From assembly GCF_030247195.1 (NCBI RefSeq), contig NC_080672.1:348872413-348936412 (forward strand): a stretch of 64,000 bases of DNA, in the 5' to 3' direction. This DNA comes from Topomyia yanbarensis. Taxonomy: Eukaryota; Arthropoda; Insecta; Diptera; Culicidae. A program made the position numbers and the translations under genes. Shown here one piece after another: positions 24,166-35,455 of the stretch (its first letter is position 1; each line of letters opens with the position of its first letter). The notes below the pieces were generated by a model, which was not told the DNA's origin, did not search any database, and was given only the letters and a program-made list of their open reading frames with translations.

Positions 24166-24688
24166 GTCACTTCCGGGAAATGGTCTCGTACGGTCGTCTA
24201 ACCCTACATATTTTATTGTTATTTAGGTTTAAGTTTTATAAATATTTGCTTTACCTTATCATGAGCTCGGTTACCTGCAATGCTTCAATAGCACGAACTA
24301 GCTGTAACAGTCCTGTGATAAATTTTAGGTTAAATTCATCTTTATAGCACATTTTACCTCTAGCCTTTAATAAACTCAACCGTACTATTAATTATAAGAA
24401 TTCAGCACCGTACTTTTAGCTGTTAATCCACTCCGTACTACTATATATAAGCAACCTTAAAACAATCCTAAACCGTACTTCTAGCTATTAGAGTTTCAAT
24501 TTAATTTCGCTTTAATGACTATCTCAAACCACTTTTTTAATCTCGATATCTTTCTTCGTCGTCGCTATCCTTTTTTTTGTTTGTTTACCACTGACTTGTC
24601 AGTTACCCGCTGTCCCGCTTGCAGCTGGGGCGGCTGACCTCGTTGAGGGTAAATTGATAACGGAGGCGCGTTCGCATGTTGCGTAACA
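24166..24688 (-). repeat. BEL/Pao LTR (outer 3' LTR)
   Basis: Reverse complement of the LTR beginning TGTTACGCAACATGCG at 24688. The purine tract lies to its right at 24689 onward. Its far end is shared with the 26173 copy only up to GTCACTTCCGGG, so the exact 3' limit is uncertain. Confidence 0.75.
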
Positions 24689-24815
24689 CTCCCCCCCAGT
24701 ACACAGGCTCCGGGTTCCTGTGTATTCGCTGTTGCGCCGACGTCTAGAACCGCCAGCTTGACTGCTGGGCGTTCGAAAATGTTCGCTGTTGTCCTCACTG
24801 TTGCACTACGAAGCA
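24689..24815 (-). pseudogene. BEL/Pao integrase C-terminal fragment, inverted copy
   Basis: Encodes the same last residues of pol (RSATVRTTANIFERPAVKLA...) as the plus-strand copy ending at 25684, before running into the LTR. It ends abruptly at the head-to-head junction near 24810-24815. Confidence 0.8.
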
Positions 24816-25808
24816 CCAAGATGGGGTGTACTCATCACGTGCCTAGTAGTCCGTGCCGTCCATATAGAGATCGCCCACACGCTTAATAGCAGTTCCTGTA
24901 TCATGGCGTTGCGGAACTTCATGGCCAGGCGTGGAACGCCTTTAGAACTATTCAGTGATCGTGGAACTAATTTCGTTGGAGCAAATCGTGAACTGACCGA
25001 AGCAATTCGCTCTCTAGATCAGGAGAAGCTCATGCAAGAGCTCGAAACCCCAGATACCAAGTGGACGTTCTTGCCACCGAGTAGCCCACACATGGGTGGA
25101 AGTTGGGAAAGATTGGTGCAGTCTGTTAAGAAAGTACTGAATAATATGAAGCTTCCAAGATTGCCAACCGACGAAGTTCTCAGGAACAGCCTCATGGAGG
25201 TGGAGAATATCCTAAATTCGCGACCCTTAACTTACGTACCCATCGAGGATGTCGAACATGAAGCCATCACACCCAACCACTTTTTGTTAGGTTCATCCAG
25301 TGGTTCCAAACCATTACTACCCTACGACGAAAGCCTCGCTACGCTATCGAACTCTTGGAAAACATCACAAACTCACGCGAATTTGTTCTGGAAGAGATGG
25401 TTACGAGAGTATTTGCCGTCGATAAATCGCCGCACAAAATGGCATTACCCAGCTAAACCAATCCAGATTGGTGATGTTGTCGTCATTGTCGATCCAGATC
25501 TGCCAAGAAACACGTGGCCCAAAGGACGTGTTGTGGACGTCAAGCTGAAGGATGGACAAGTTCGTAGTGCAACAGTGAGGACAACAGCGAACATTTTCGA
25601 ACGCCCAGCAGTCAAGCTGGCGGTTCTAGACGTCGGCGCAACAGCGAATACACAGGAACCCGGAGCCTGTGTACTGGGGGGGAGTGTTACGCAACATGCG
25701 AACGCGCCTCCGTTATCAATTTACCCTCAACGAGGTCAGCCGCCCCAGCTGCAAGCGGGACAGCGGGTAACTGACAAGTCAGTGGTAAACAAACAAAAAA
25801 AAGGATAG
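24811..25808 (+). pseudogene. BEL/Pao pol: integrase core and C-terminal domain, 5' truncated
   Basis: An open frame of about 330 codons with no internal stop, starting abruptly at the inversion junction. It reads as a Pao-type integrase: WGVLITCLVVRAVHIEIAH, ALRNFMARRGTP, the second catalytic Asp in FSDRGTNFVGA and the Glu in GGSWERLV. The chromodomain-like C-terminal domain follows: PIQIGDVVVIVDPDLPRN, WPKGRVVDV, DGQVRSATV. The first catalytic Asp (FGP region), RT and gag are missing, so it cannot be functional. The frame reads on through the purine tract into the LTR, which supplies the last 40 codons. Its intact frame suggests the rearrangement is recent. Confidence 0.85.
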
Positions 25809-26170
25809 CGACGACGAAGAAAGATATCGAGATTAAAAAAGTGGTTTGAGATAGTCATTAAAGCGAAATTAAATTGAAACTCTAATAGCTAGAAGTACGG
25901 TTTAGGATTGTTTTAAGGTTGCTTATATATAGTAGTACGGAGTGGATTAACAGCTAAAAGTACGGTGCTGAATTCTTATAATTAATAGTACGGTTGAGTT
26001 TATTAAAGGCTAGAGGTAAAATGTGCTATAAAGATGAATTTAACCTAAAATTTATCACAGGACTGTTACAGCTAGTTCGTGCTATTGAAGCATTGCAGGT
26101 AACCGAGCTCATGATAAGGTAAAGCAAATATTTATAAAACTTAAACCTAAATAACAATAAAATATGTAGG
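25685..26170 (+). repeat. BEL/Pao LTR (inverted internal copy)
   Basis: Starts TGTTACGCAACATGCG after the purine tract GGGGGGGAG. It matches the two minus-oriented LTRs but stops at ATATGTAGG, about 35 bp short of their end, at the tail-to-tail junction. Confidence 0.8.
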
Positions 26171-26172
26171 TA

Positions 26173-26695
26173 GTCACTTCCGGGAAATGGTCTCGTACGG
26201 TCGTCTAACCCTACATATTTTATTGTTATTTAGGTTTAAGTTTTATAAATATTTGCTTTACCTTATCATGAGCTCGGTTACCTGCAATGCTTCAATAGCA
26301 CGAACTAGCTGTAACAGTCCTGTGATAAATTTTAGGTTAAATTCATCTTTATAGCACATTTTACCTCTAGCCTTTAATAAACTCAACCGTACTATTAATT
26401 ATAAGAATTCAGCACCGTACTTTTAGCTGTTAATCCACTCCGTACTACTATATATAAGCAACCTTAAAACAATCCTAAACCGTACTTCTAGCTATTAGAG
26501 TTTCAATTTAATTTCGCTTTAATGACTATCTCAAACCACTTTTTTAATCTCGATATCTTTCTTCGTCGTCGCTATCCTTTTTTTTGTTTGTTTACCACTG
26601 ACTTGTCAGTTACCCGCTGTCCCGCTTGCAGCTGGGGCGGCTGACCTCGTTGAGGGTAAATTGATAACGGAGGCGCGTTCGCATGTTGCGTAACA
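26173..26695 (-). repeat. BEL/Pao LTR (outer 5' LTR)
   Basis: Complete reverse-complement LTR ending at TGTTACGC (26695 on the minus strand). The next bases on its left are the truncated plus-oriented LTR, not a primer-binding site and gag leader. Confidence 0.78.
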
Positions 26696-28002
26696 CCTTT
26701 CCTTGAAAAGGACCAATAAACCAAATTACTGAACCGAGCAAAATGGGTTAGAAATTTTGTTAACCCATTCATGCCCATGTTGTTTGTGGACAACAACGAT
26801 TTTAAACAGCTATAACTTTTGATTAGAGCAAAATTTCCTCACAAAAACAAGTAAGGCTAATAAATGTGACAATTGACTTTCATTTGAGTATTAATAGTTT
26901 CAATGACTATCTCTAGAACTGAAGCTATTGCAATTAGTCTGATTGGGTTCCGATGGAGCAGTGCTGCCAGGCACAGTTTACGTTAACGACGGAAAATGAT
27001 TTTTTCATATATCTTCGTTATGTTGCAATATTATTGGAAATTGATAAAGTTATTAATTAAGACTGTCTTTGGCTACATTTTCCACACAATTGGACTATTG
27101 TAAATATTCTAGGAGAATTGTATTGCGCATTGGAAGGTAAAAATTGAGCAGCTTCTAGCACTGCGAGGGAAGCATCTATCTTTATGAAAAAAGGCTTTTT
27201 GTGTTTCTTGACCCCACCGTTTTTAAGGAAAAATAGTTTTGAAATCATACATGCACGAGAAAAAAGTTGGGCATGAAAGGGTTAATATACTTCAAACCGC
27301 TATTTAAAACCGTAAGCGAATTTTGTGAAATCATTGTACACATTCGTTATATTTCGATAACATTCAATGATTTCCGGGGATTTTACTTGATTTAAGCATA
27401 TTTTGTTCAAAATAAATTTTTGGTCCTTTACTTTCACTGCAAAATGAAATAAATGAATTTACACGATCTTAAGGAATTGATCGCAACAATATTGTGTGTT
27501 CCGTTGAAGCCATTAACGGATTTTTAAATGTTTGAACTCGGAGATGTCGAAGCATCTCTGCTGGCGCGCTTACCGTATAATCTAAAGCATAAAATAAATT
27601 AGATACCCCTTATCGGTCGTCCTAACGCTAATGGTGTGACATCAAGAACGCGTCAGAGAATCTTGATTGATACCCTTCGACACAAGTTTGACCGTACCAA
27701 GCAGTAAAGTGGGTGACGTCAAGTAAACTGTCGAATACGAATTGCCAATAGCCATAGCTTAATTTAATACATGTGATAAACTCTTGCAGGAATGGTTTTT
27801 TGAAAGAAAATTCGAAATTTTGGTTAAGTACGACGAACAAGGTTGTTTGAAACTGTCATCATTAAGCATTTTATTTCCCAATTATAGCCGCCGATTTATC
27901 CTACTTTCCGGTTAAGATATCGACGGTTTATAAGTTTCTCAGAACATTACAAATCCGACATTCAATAATAGTAAATATAAATGCGGATTCTACTCGCCAG
28001 CA
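26696..28002. other. Intergenic, no gene seen
   Basis: 1.3 kb without a recognisable gene or repeat boundary. Short frames only. Confidence 0.4.
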
Positions 28003-28507
28003 ATTGGGTCATTAAGCGATATATAGTTTTCCGTTCCATTCGATAAATTTTAGGTCCAATATACATAATATAATATTATGTTAAAAAATTTCGTTGTAAT
28101 ACGTAAAAAGGATTTTTTGTTTTTTTAAATAAATCTTATGTAAACATAGACAACTATGTACAGAAAAACTGCGGTTGTTTACATCTGGCCTATCAAGACA
28201 ACACCCAAAATGAAAAAAAAACTATATGCATTGGATAGTGTGTATGTCAACTAAAAATAAACCTGCGGGAAAACCAGGAAAACACGTATTTTTTCTGACA
28301 GGGCATCATTTGTCGTGAAATTCGATATGTCAAATGCTTCTGATAGTGTCAAACAAAGATTGTCAACATATTTCTTTATTTTAAATTTAAATTTTATTTT
28401 CACGTTTCCTGAGTTGGAAAAAAACATTGTTGTAGTCACGAAAATCAGCTTTATCGATGTACGTAACAAAAAAGATTTTTTTCTCATTGAATGACCCAAT
28501 TCGTTTC
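28003..28507 (+). mobile_element. TIR element family C, copy 1
   Basis: About 500 bp bounded by ATTGGGTCATTAAG and its near inverse GAATGACCCAAT. Copy 2 at 45488-46000 is colinear: TTTTCCGTTCCATTCGATAA, AAACTGCGGTTGTTTACATC and GACAGGGCATCATTTGTCG are shared. A third end, CAATTGGGTCATTAAA, lies at 42436. Frames inside are short. Non-autonomous. Confidence 0.75.
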
Positions 28508-28731
28508 GCCATAGGCAGACATAACTCAACACGTGTGGGGCTACTTCAGGTTCCAATGATTCTACTATTCTTAGATGAGCCCAGGATTCCGCTCGGGTGC
28601 CAAATCTTCGGAGTAATTGGTTGATTCTCCGTATTAGTAAAGTGGGTTCTGAACTAGGGGCAGATAACTCTAGAAATGTATAACAAATTTCCATCAAATT
28701 AGAAAAAATGCATTTAATTTTCATTTTTGCA

Positions 28732-29427
28732 TCAACTTTGCACTCCCTCGCAGAAAATTTTGTTTAACAAACGTCCTACGCTGATTCACTTTGTTCGACG
28801 TTTTGTTGAATGTAGGGCTGATTTTTTGTAGGGTTTTTACGTCTTACACGCAACGCAAAATACATTACGAATTTCTATTTTGATGAAAAGAAATGCATTT
28901 AATTTAGCTGATTTTAAAAAATGCATCACAAGTGATCTGCCCCTAGGTTCTGATCAGGTTTCTCAAATTTTAAAATTCTCCGGCTCGGGTTGTACAAAAT
29001 TTTCATTCTCGGGTACGGGTCGGGTTTGGGTTTTTAAATTTTAAAATGTTCGGGTTCGGGTCGGATTCGGGTTTTTCAATTTTATAAGTTCGGGCTCGGG
29101 TTGGGTTCGGGTTTTTAAATATTCAAGCTCTCGGGTTCGGGTCGGGTTCGGATTCGAAAAAATTGAAACCCGACCATCTCTACTTTGCACTCCCTCGTAG
29201 AAAAGCTTGATTAACAAACGTCCTACGCTGATTCACTTTGTTCGACATTTGTTTGATGTAAGGCTAGTTTTTTTGGAGAGTTTTGACGCCTTACACACAA
29301 CGCAAAATACATTGTACGCAACACAAAATACTTTATGAATTTCTATTTTGATGGAATGAAACGCATTTAGTTTCGCTGATTTTTAAAAATGCATCACAAG
29401 GGATCTGCCCTAGTCTGACCCTAGGTT
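28732..29427 (+). repeat. Direct repeats flanking a GGGTC-rich minisatellite
   Basis: 28732-28961 and 29183-29427 are diverged direct repeats: TTTGCACTCCCTCG, AACAAACGTCCTACGCTGAT, CAACGCAAAATACATT, AAAAATGCATCACAAG and GATCTGCCC are shared. Between them, 28981-29165 holds about four units of 45-60 bp rich in TCGGGTTCGGGTCGGG with TTTTTAAAT spacers. Confidence 0.75.
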
Positions 29428-32051
29428 TCAATGGTCTAATAGCTTCACAACAAACAATTTAGTTGGATAATGGCTTAAACGGTTCTTGTTCAGATTATTC
29501 TCTCGGGTCAAAAGACTGTTCAGTTTTCGTTGTTTGTTGGGTTTGCCTGCCTTTGGATTTTAGAACACAAATGTGGGACATCCGCGAAAAAAATAATTTT
29601 CCATTTCCAGGGGGAAAAGTACCTAAAGTAAACCAATACCGAAATATTTGGGACACGTCCGAATAGAAATGTACAGTAACGAAACCATGATTTTCGCTGT
29701 GACAGTACAGTAATTTTACAATAATTTACAGTAAATTCTTAACATTAAAAAAATCGATTTTGCCATACATTTGTTTCTCGAAAACAGTAAAATTTACTGT
29801 GAATTTACTATACTAGTTTTTAGTTTTTACTGAACTCTGCGCCGAACAATGTTGAAACAGTAACAAGTAACTATATTTTTTATTGTTTTATGATTGTCGG
29901 GTAAATGCTATTGTAAAATTCTATTCGGGTACATACATCTTTAATAGGTTTCTTGAGCGCGTCATGCATTCATCTCAGGAACATCTGGTCACTTGAGCTT
30001 AAATCTGATGGAATAATCTCATACTCACTGCAACTGTATTGGTTTCATAGACGTCAAATAAGTCAATATGTAGTTCACTTATGTTAAGGTCTCTAATGGT
30101 CGTTTTCTTCACCCTTAACTTTTCAACCAGCTTTAACGCACCATAAAATCCGGTTACAAAGTAAAGCGAGGGTGAAGAAATCGGCCTTACTGCACCAATG
30201 GCTATGATGTCAACGGCTCGTGAAGCTACAGAGGCTATATTTGATGCGCATTTAAGATTTTATTAGAGCTGAGCACGGCAATCGTTTTTTCGCTGTTAAG
30301 TGGTTGTCTAAACTTTTTTTTCTAAAATTTTAAACATTTTGAATTATAAACAATGTATTAAAATTTTAATTTTAATAAAAAATTTATTAAAATTTTAATT
30401 TTAATGTTCAAAAAAATAATATCTTCCGGGTAAAGAGCAGTAGCTCACGTCACTCACGTCCTGGTGCACTGGGTGCACTCAGTACTCATCAGCCAAAAAT
30501 TGTGAAGATATGAAGGTGGCCACATTTTTCTATTGGCGATTCTACGTTGAAACCGCTCGCAGATAGCGCTGGAAGGAAAGTGTTGCTGATTTTATTGTTC
30601 TGTCATAGTGCATATATTTTCTGTAAACATTGGTAAAAAATGACTTTTAAACACCAAATTACCGATCAATTTGTTGATAATTGTTTATGAAAATGGAGGA
30701 AAATCATCATTTTATCAGATAATGAGTAAACATCTTGCGAAAAGAGTGTAAAACATAGTGGTTTCTAATATTATTCGCAGAGCTATATGCGCGCTGTTTC
30801 GAAATGTAATTTGTTGAGCACCGTAGCCGCCGCAACAGCATTTCCCGTTCGTCCTAAGTTAAGCTAAACCTTCATGAGATGGTGTAAATTCATGAAACTC
30901 TCCAGATCACGCAAGGAAAGAATATATCCGACTAATAGGAAAGTGTCAGCTTTGTATCATGCACAGCCGATCCTTCTCTCCGATAGTCTTCACTGAATCT
31001 CCTACGTAGTTCAAAATATAAAGGAGTTTTACATTGGTGCTGATTGGGTCTCGGTTTCGAGTTGGAACTTAATTTATGGAACGATTTTTTATAACCACAA
31101 TAATACCCCGATTACATTTCGAAGAAATGTATGAGTCAAATAGTTGCAAATGGCTGTACTTTCAGAATAATTGCAAATAAAACTAAATTTCTTACTCGTT
31201 TCATTCATATTTTGGCAGTGGTTAGCTTTTTCCGAGAAGATAATGAAGATTTTGTTGTAAGCTACGACTCACTTACGGGTGAAAAAAGCAAATTGTATTA
31301 CTTTGCCAGTTCATGAGCTGAATCATAGGTGTCGCATGACTAATTTTGGTTTTGCCGCAAATCGCCAATAGTGACCCCAACATTTTCAATTAGGCAATCC
31401 ATGAGACGTTTCTGATCAGCTGATTAATTCTTGTTTACTTCTTCTGACGTTACTCCGAGGGGTGCGACGTCCAACAATATCGTTGATTCGATCCAACATC
31501 AAACGAATCGGACTAACTAAAGATGTTTATCAGACGAGTTTTTCTGTTCGCAGGATTAGACTTGTTGACAGAACCCATCGCTGAATTGTCAAACAAACGT
31601 CGTGGTGGATTGCCTAATACTATTGTCAAAACTAAAAAGTGTTAATAATTAATAATAATAATTAGAAAATAATAATTAATAATAATAAATAATAATAATT
31701 ATTATGGTGTAATGAAAAAAATTGGATTAATAATATGTACATATTCGACATATTAGGCGCAGTTTTTTTAAATCAAGGAAACTTGTGCCTTTTTTGTTCT
31801 GATTTGGGACGGGACATGCGGATAGCTACCTTCTTCCCTTTTTCTGTTTGTTGAACGGACTGGTTGCATTTCAGGTTGAGCTTTTTTGTATTCACGAGTC
31901 TCATCCCAGGTTCTGATTGGTTAATGATGTAAACGTATAATTTTTTTTGGCTTTTCATTTCTCGAAGCATGGGATCGTTTAAATTAATGGTTTTTATTTA
32001 CGTTATATTCTGCGGCTCTGGACTCCACGATTAACTATATTTACAAGAAAT
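29428..32051. other. Intergenic, no gene seen
   Basis: 2.6 kb of AT-rich DNA. It has a TTTTAATTTTAAT-type tract at 30355-30405 and a TAATAATAA-type tract at 31640-31705. No ORF or splice pattern suggests a gene. Confidence 0.4.
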
Positions 32052-32536
32052 CTTGAGCATTTTTTCAAAAAAAAATATCTGCAATGAGTTACTCTCCTTG
32101 TTTACTTTCTCTTTCGATTTTTACGGTGTAACTATAACACTTTTCACTTATTTTACAGTACAGATCGAAAGACGGTGGTTTAAACTAGCATTCATGCAAA
32201 GAGTTGAGGGATAAATCCATATCAACATTTGAATAGGGCTAATAAGATTTGTAAACAAACTTTTGTTTTGCTGATTTCTCCTAATTTGTTATCATTTCAA
32301 CACAGAAAACATTTGAAATTGATTCTACCAAGGATAAAGATGTTGATTCACGTGTATTTTTCATGAAATTCAACTCGGTAGCGGAATAATGAGCGAAATA
32401 AGTTTGTTTACAAAAGTCTCATTAGCCCTTTTGAAGAATTACTATTGAAATGTTAAGGTGACCGAATTATTAACAGAAGAGAAAGTAAACAAAGAGAGTA
32501 ACTCATTGCAGATGTCTTTTTGAAAAAACGCTCAAG
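32052..32536. mobile_element. MITE family B, copy A (TSD AAAT, interrupted)
   Basis: The ends CTTGAGCATTTTTTC and GAAAAAACGCTCAAG are inverted. AAAT flanks it at 32048-32051 and 32537-32540. The core carries ATCTGCAATGAGTTACTC and, inverted relative to copy B, the CTCAACTCTTTGCAT phrase. Removing the insert 32217-32447 leaves about 250 bp. Copy B begins directly after the shared AAAT. Confidence 0.82.
32217..32447. mobile_element. MITE nested in copy A (TSD AAAT)
   Basis: 231 bp with imperfect inverted ends that share GGGCTAAT(A/G)AGA and TTTGTAAACAAACTT. AAAT occurs on both sides (32213-32216 and 32448-32451) and only once at the matching point of copy B, so the 4-bp duplication is verified by the empty site. 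Confidence 0.8.
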
Positions 32537-32540
32537 AAAT

Positions 32541-33350
32541 CTTGAGCGTTTTTTTAAAACGTCCTATCTGCAATGAGTTACTCTCTTTGTTTACTTTCTC
32601 TTCTGTTAATAATTCGGTCACTTTAACATTTATCCCTCAACTCTTTGCATAATATGCTAGTTAAAATCACCGTCTTTCGATCTGTACTGTAAAATAAGTG
32701 AAAAGTGTTATAGTGACCAAGGATGCAAAATGCCTACCTTTCCTGTAATTTTTCTGCCTACATTCTCATTTCTCTCTCGATGCTGCTGTCATTCGCTAGT
32801 GCAGGACGCCCAGCGCTGTACGGCTGCCTGTGTGTAAAGCAGTAACATGACAGAAAACTACTGTCCCCAGTACAGCCACCAGACGCGAGCGGTACAGCTT
32901 CTCTTTCCTTATTTTACATTTTTTAATATTTTCAATCTTTTTAATATTTTTATTCAAAAATGACTACAATGAATGCGGCTCATTTATGCCACGGCCGGCA
33001 TCAACGCTTTCGTGTGCGGGACTCTCCCTTTGACTATGCAGAGAAAAATGTACAAAGCGAGAGAACAAACTTTACTACGCCACACTCTCACCGAGCAGTC
33101 GGAGTACAGCAGCAAAACAAAAATGTATTCAACTGCTGTACGGGAAAATGTACTCGATTTGGCTACTGTTCTGGCAAGAGCTGTAGTGATGCGTCGCTGT
33201 AGCGGGCTGTACGGCTTGTGCAAATGTAAATATATCGAAAAAAATGTAGTTTATCGGTACCGTTGGCATCCCTGATAGTGACGCCGTAAAAATCGAAAAA
33301 GAAAGTAGAGTAACTCATTGCAGATATGACGTTTTGAAAAAACGCTCAAG
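32541..33350. mobile_element. MITE family B, copy B (TSD AAAT, interrupted by hAT)
   Basis: The ends CTTGAGCGTTTTTTT and AAAAAACGCTCAAG are inverted, with AAAT at 32537-32540 and 33351-33354. Subtracting the hAT element 32718-33274 plus one 8-bp TSD leaves 245 bp, the family length. Confidence 0.85.
32718..33274 (+). mobile_element. hAT MITE, copy 1 (557 bp, TSD ATAGTGAC)
   Basis: Ends CAAGGATGCAAAA and TTGGCATCCCTG (inverse CAGGGATGCCAA). The perfect 8-bp duplication ATAGTGAC lies at 32710-32717 and 33275-33282. It matches 35480-36026 in opposite orientation across its length. Small overlapping frames of 80-100 codons are not transposase. Confidence 0.92.
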
Positions 33351-33354
33351 AAAT

Positions 33355-33870
33355 AAGATAAAATGTAATGCCTACACCTTTCTATTTTATTATATTGTAA
33401 AAAAACTTTCAGAGCAAAATTTGTTATCTTGACGTTCGCTTTCGTTGCTTTCAGCGAAATCTTCCAAAACATAAACAGACATAACCAGTTATTATTTTCT
33501 GCATTATTAATCTTCATAATACCTATATTGATTATCCCTGTCTTTTGTCAGCTCCTGATGGACCTGAGTGTGGTTTGTTCCTGGTGAATTGCTAGCAGTC
33601 AAACCGGTTTGCCTCTTCGTTTTCGGCAATAACCCGTAGTGTTACTGGCCAACCAAGTTCTCCGGTGAATATTACCAAAAACAGATCGTTCGCCAATATC
33701 GTGCCTGAATAGATAACAATGGCAAGGTAAAGAAGGGAAAGGGTAGCAACGGAACCGGTGGCGGACAACTTGTGCATAAATATGAGTCAATGGAGGCGCG
33801 CCCACTACAGTCCGTGAAACGATTGCCATCGACTCGACGCACTCTATTACTGCAGACAAGACAAGTTCAG
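33355..33870. other. Intergenic, upstream of the hexosaminidase 5' exon
   Basis: Nothing coding was recognised. Sequence near 33600-33870 has a more balanced base composition, as expected near a promoter. Confidence 0.35.
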
Positions 33871-33874
33871 GCAG

Positions 33875-33951
33875 TCAGTTCATTGGCCGCAGCGAAAGAA
33901 GAAAGTTTAATTTGGACAGATTTTCGGTGCTTCACACGAAATTAGTTGGTG
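33875..33951 (+). promoter_or_regulatory. Candidate start site and 5' UTR exon of the hexosaminidase gene
   Basis: An arthropod initiator-like TCAGT at 33875 is followed by about 75 bp that end at a strong donor, TTGGTG|GTAAGT at 33951/33952. The next acceptor is TTATCTCTTCAG at 34773-34784, giving an 833-bp intron in the 5' UTR. No TATA box seen. This is inference from splice signals and the initiator only. Confidence 0.4.
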
Positions 33952-34125
33952 GTAAGTATGGTAAAATGAGCGAATGTCCAACGTATTTTTTAAATACAAT
34001 ATTTTTAAATCTAATTACGATTAGTGTTAAATATTGTAATTTGTAAAATTACATGATAAATTTTACTAGCTGGCTGGAATAGACGGAACCTCAAAAACCA
34101 GCTGGAACGTTTATTCGTGTGTTGT

Positions 34126-34204
34126 ACTGCCGTTCTACGCAAAATTGCCTCATGTATATAGGGAATCCCATAGAACATGGGACAAATATGCTTATTACGG
34201 CAGT
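34126..34204. repeat. Hairpin repeat (CCCATAG-type), copy 1
   Basis: An imperfect palindrome from TACTGCCGT to ACGGCAGT. The core ATAGGGAATCCCATAGAACA is shared with the two hairpins at 42087-42150 and 42213-42297. Confidence 0.65.
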
Positions 34205-34784
34205 GTATGGGTTGCATGATTCGTCTGAGATGCGAATTCGTTTGGCCATTTTTACATGACCCCTCTTCAATAGAACCTAACATTGTGCGGAACGAATTCA
34301 GTAATATAACAAAGTTCACGAACACTCAAACATATTTTACTTTATATACTTCAAAATAAGATATGATTTGAGTAATATTCTACACTTTCAAAACTAGTGT
34401 CTCAATTTGAAAAATGTTCATGACTGTGACAAAAAATATTCTGCATAAAATTATCAGAACCACCCTAGTTCATAATTAACGCGATATCGCTTAATTGTAG
34501 TGTTCGATTATTGTTTTCTCCCGCTTGTTCGACACCTTCTTACAGGTTGTACAGTTGTATTTCTATGCGGAAAGCGACGAATAGACAAATGCAAAGTATG
34601 CAAGCCACAATATTAAGCATGACTGATTGGTTTTAATTTACCGAAAGGTGTTATTTCTGTAAATCAGTCGTTAGATAGGGAATCAAAATATACAATTGTA
34701 TTTGCCATATCGTGTCTACAAGTAGATAGCAGTAAATAGAATCGAATCAAATGACGAACAATAAATATTTTTTTATCTCTTCAG

Positions 34785-34890
34785 AAACACCTCGCACGAA
34801 TGACAAGATGAAAAAGCGCTTTGCAGGGGATGTTTTGGTTTTCATCAGCTTGATAGTTATCGAAGCAGCATTATCACAAAAATCAACAAG
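34785..34890 (+). CDS. Alternative first coding exon: signal peptide of hexosaminidase
   Basis: An exon bounded by TTATCTCTTCAG and AACAAG|GTAAGA. The ATG at 34808 opens 27 codons plus 2 nt: MKKRFAGDVLVFISLIVIEA, then ALSQKST. This is a textbook secretion signal: basic N-terminus, hydrophobic core, small residues before the cut. The exon ends in the partial codon AG, the same phase and the same two bases as the other first exon at 38926-39038, and the large exon at 39232 begins with C to complete AGC. Splicing would give a 605-aa secreted enzyme. The 4.3-kb intron would hold the hAT pair copy and other repeats. Alternatively it could belong to another, unseen gene. Confidence 0.6.
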
Positions 34891-35455
34891 GTAAGATCTA
34901 CAGAAAAAAAACATTGAAGCACTTCGAGGATGCTAGGGTATTACCGAAAAAGTTTATTATAATTTATATTATAAACTTTATAGAATCATTATTATAAGCC
35001 TTGTTGGCTCGTTCTTTGGGCAAAATTTTTAATTTTATTTTTCTAAACAACTTTGAAGAAGTTCAAACAAATTTAAGAGTTTTCGTGAACAGTAATGTTA
35101 CAAAAAAAATTTAAAAGAAATTTTTCTTCAATATTCCAATAAATATTTTTTTTTCGCAAATATCCTGATATATATCAATACTCTGAAAACAGAGAAGAAC
35201 TGCAACAATCTTGTTCTGTAATAACATGCTCCAACAACAATGCTGAAGACATTGAGTATCCAACACAATTTTTAAAGATTTTTTTGTCTACAATTACTTT
35301 TAGGAGGATTAAGCGTCAAAATTATTTATGAGAAGATGCATTTATTATCTTTCGCAAAACTTCTCAAAAGGTTCCGAAATTATGTTATCTTGACCTTAAA
35401 AACTGTTTCGTACATGCTTGTGTTTTACAAATCTCCTCTAAACAAGGTCCTAGCA
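34891..35455. other. Intronic or intergenic AT-rich DNA, no feature seen
   Basis: AT-rich sequence downstream of the signal-peptide exon. No second exon with a matching frame was found here. Confidence 0.35.

Larger units (their letters stand above)
24166..26695 (-). mobile_element. Rearranged BEL/Pao element with inverted internal LTR
   Basis: Three LTR copies of up to about 520 bp: 24166-24688 (minus), 25685-26170 (plus, truncated at its 3' end) and 26173-26695 (minus). Each starts TGTTACGCAACATGCG. The two outer LTRs are in the same orientation, as in a minus-strand element. The segment between contains a plus-strand integrase piece plus its LTR, joined tail to tail to the 5' LTR at 26170-26173 and head to head to a short minus-strand integrase end near 24810. 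The integrase, identified by motif, belongs to the Pao family. The purine tract GGGGGGGAG directly precedes the LTR start in both orientations. No target duplication found. Confidence 0.8.

Noticed and set aside
32960..33275. Overlapping frames of 79-100 codons in the hAT MITE, repeated at 35485-35763
   Set aside because: They are chance frames in a non-autonomous element; no hAT transposase or dimerisation motif is present.
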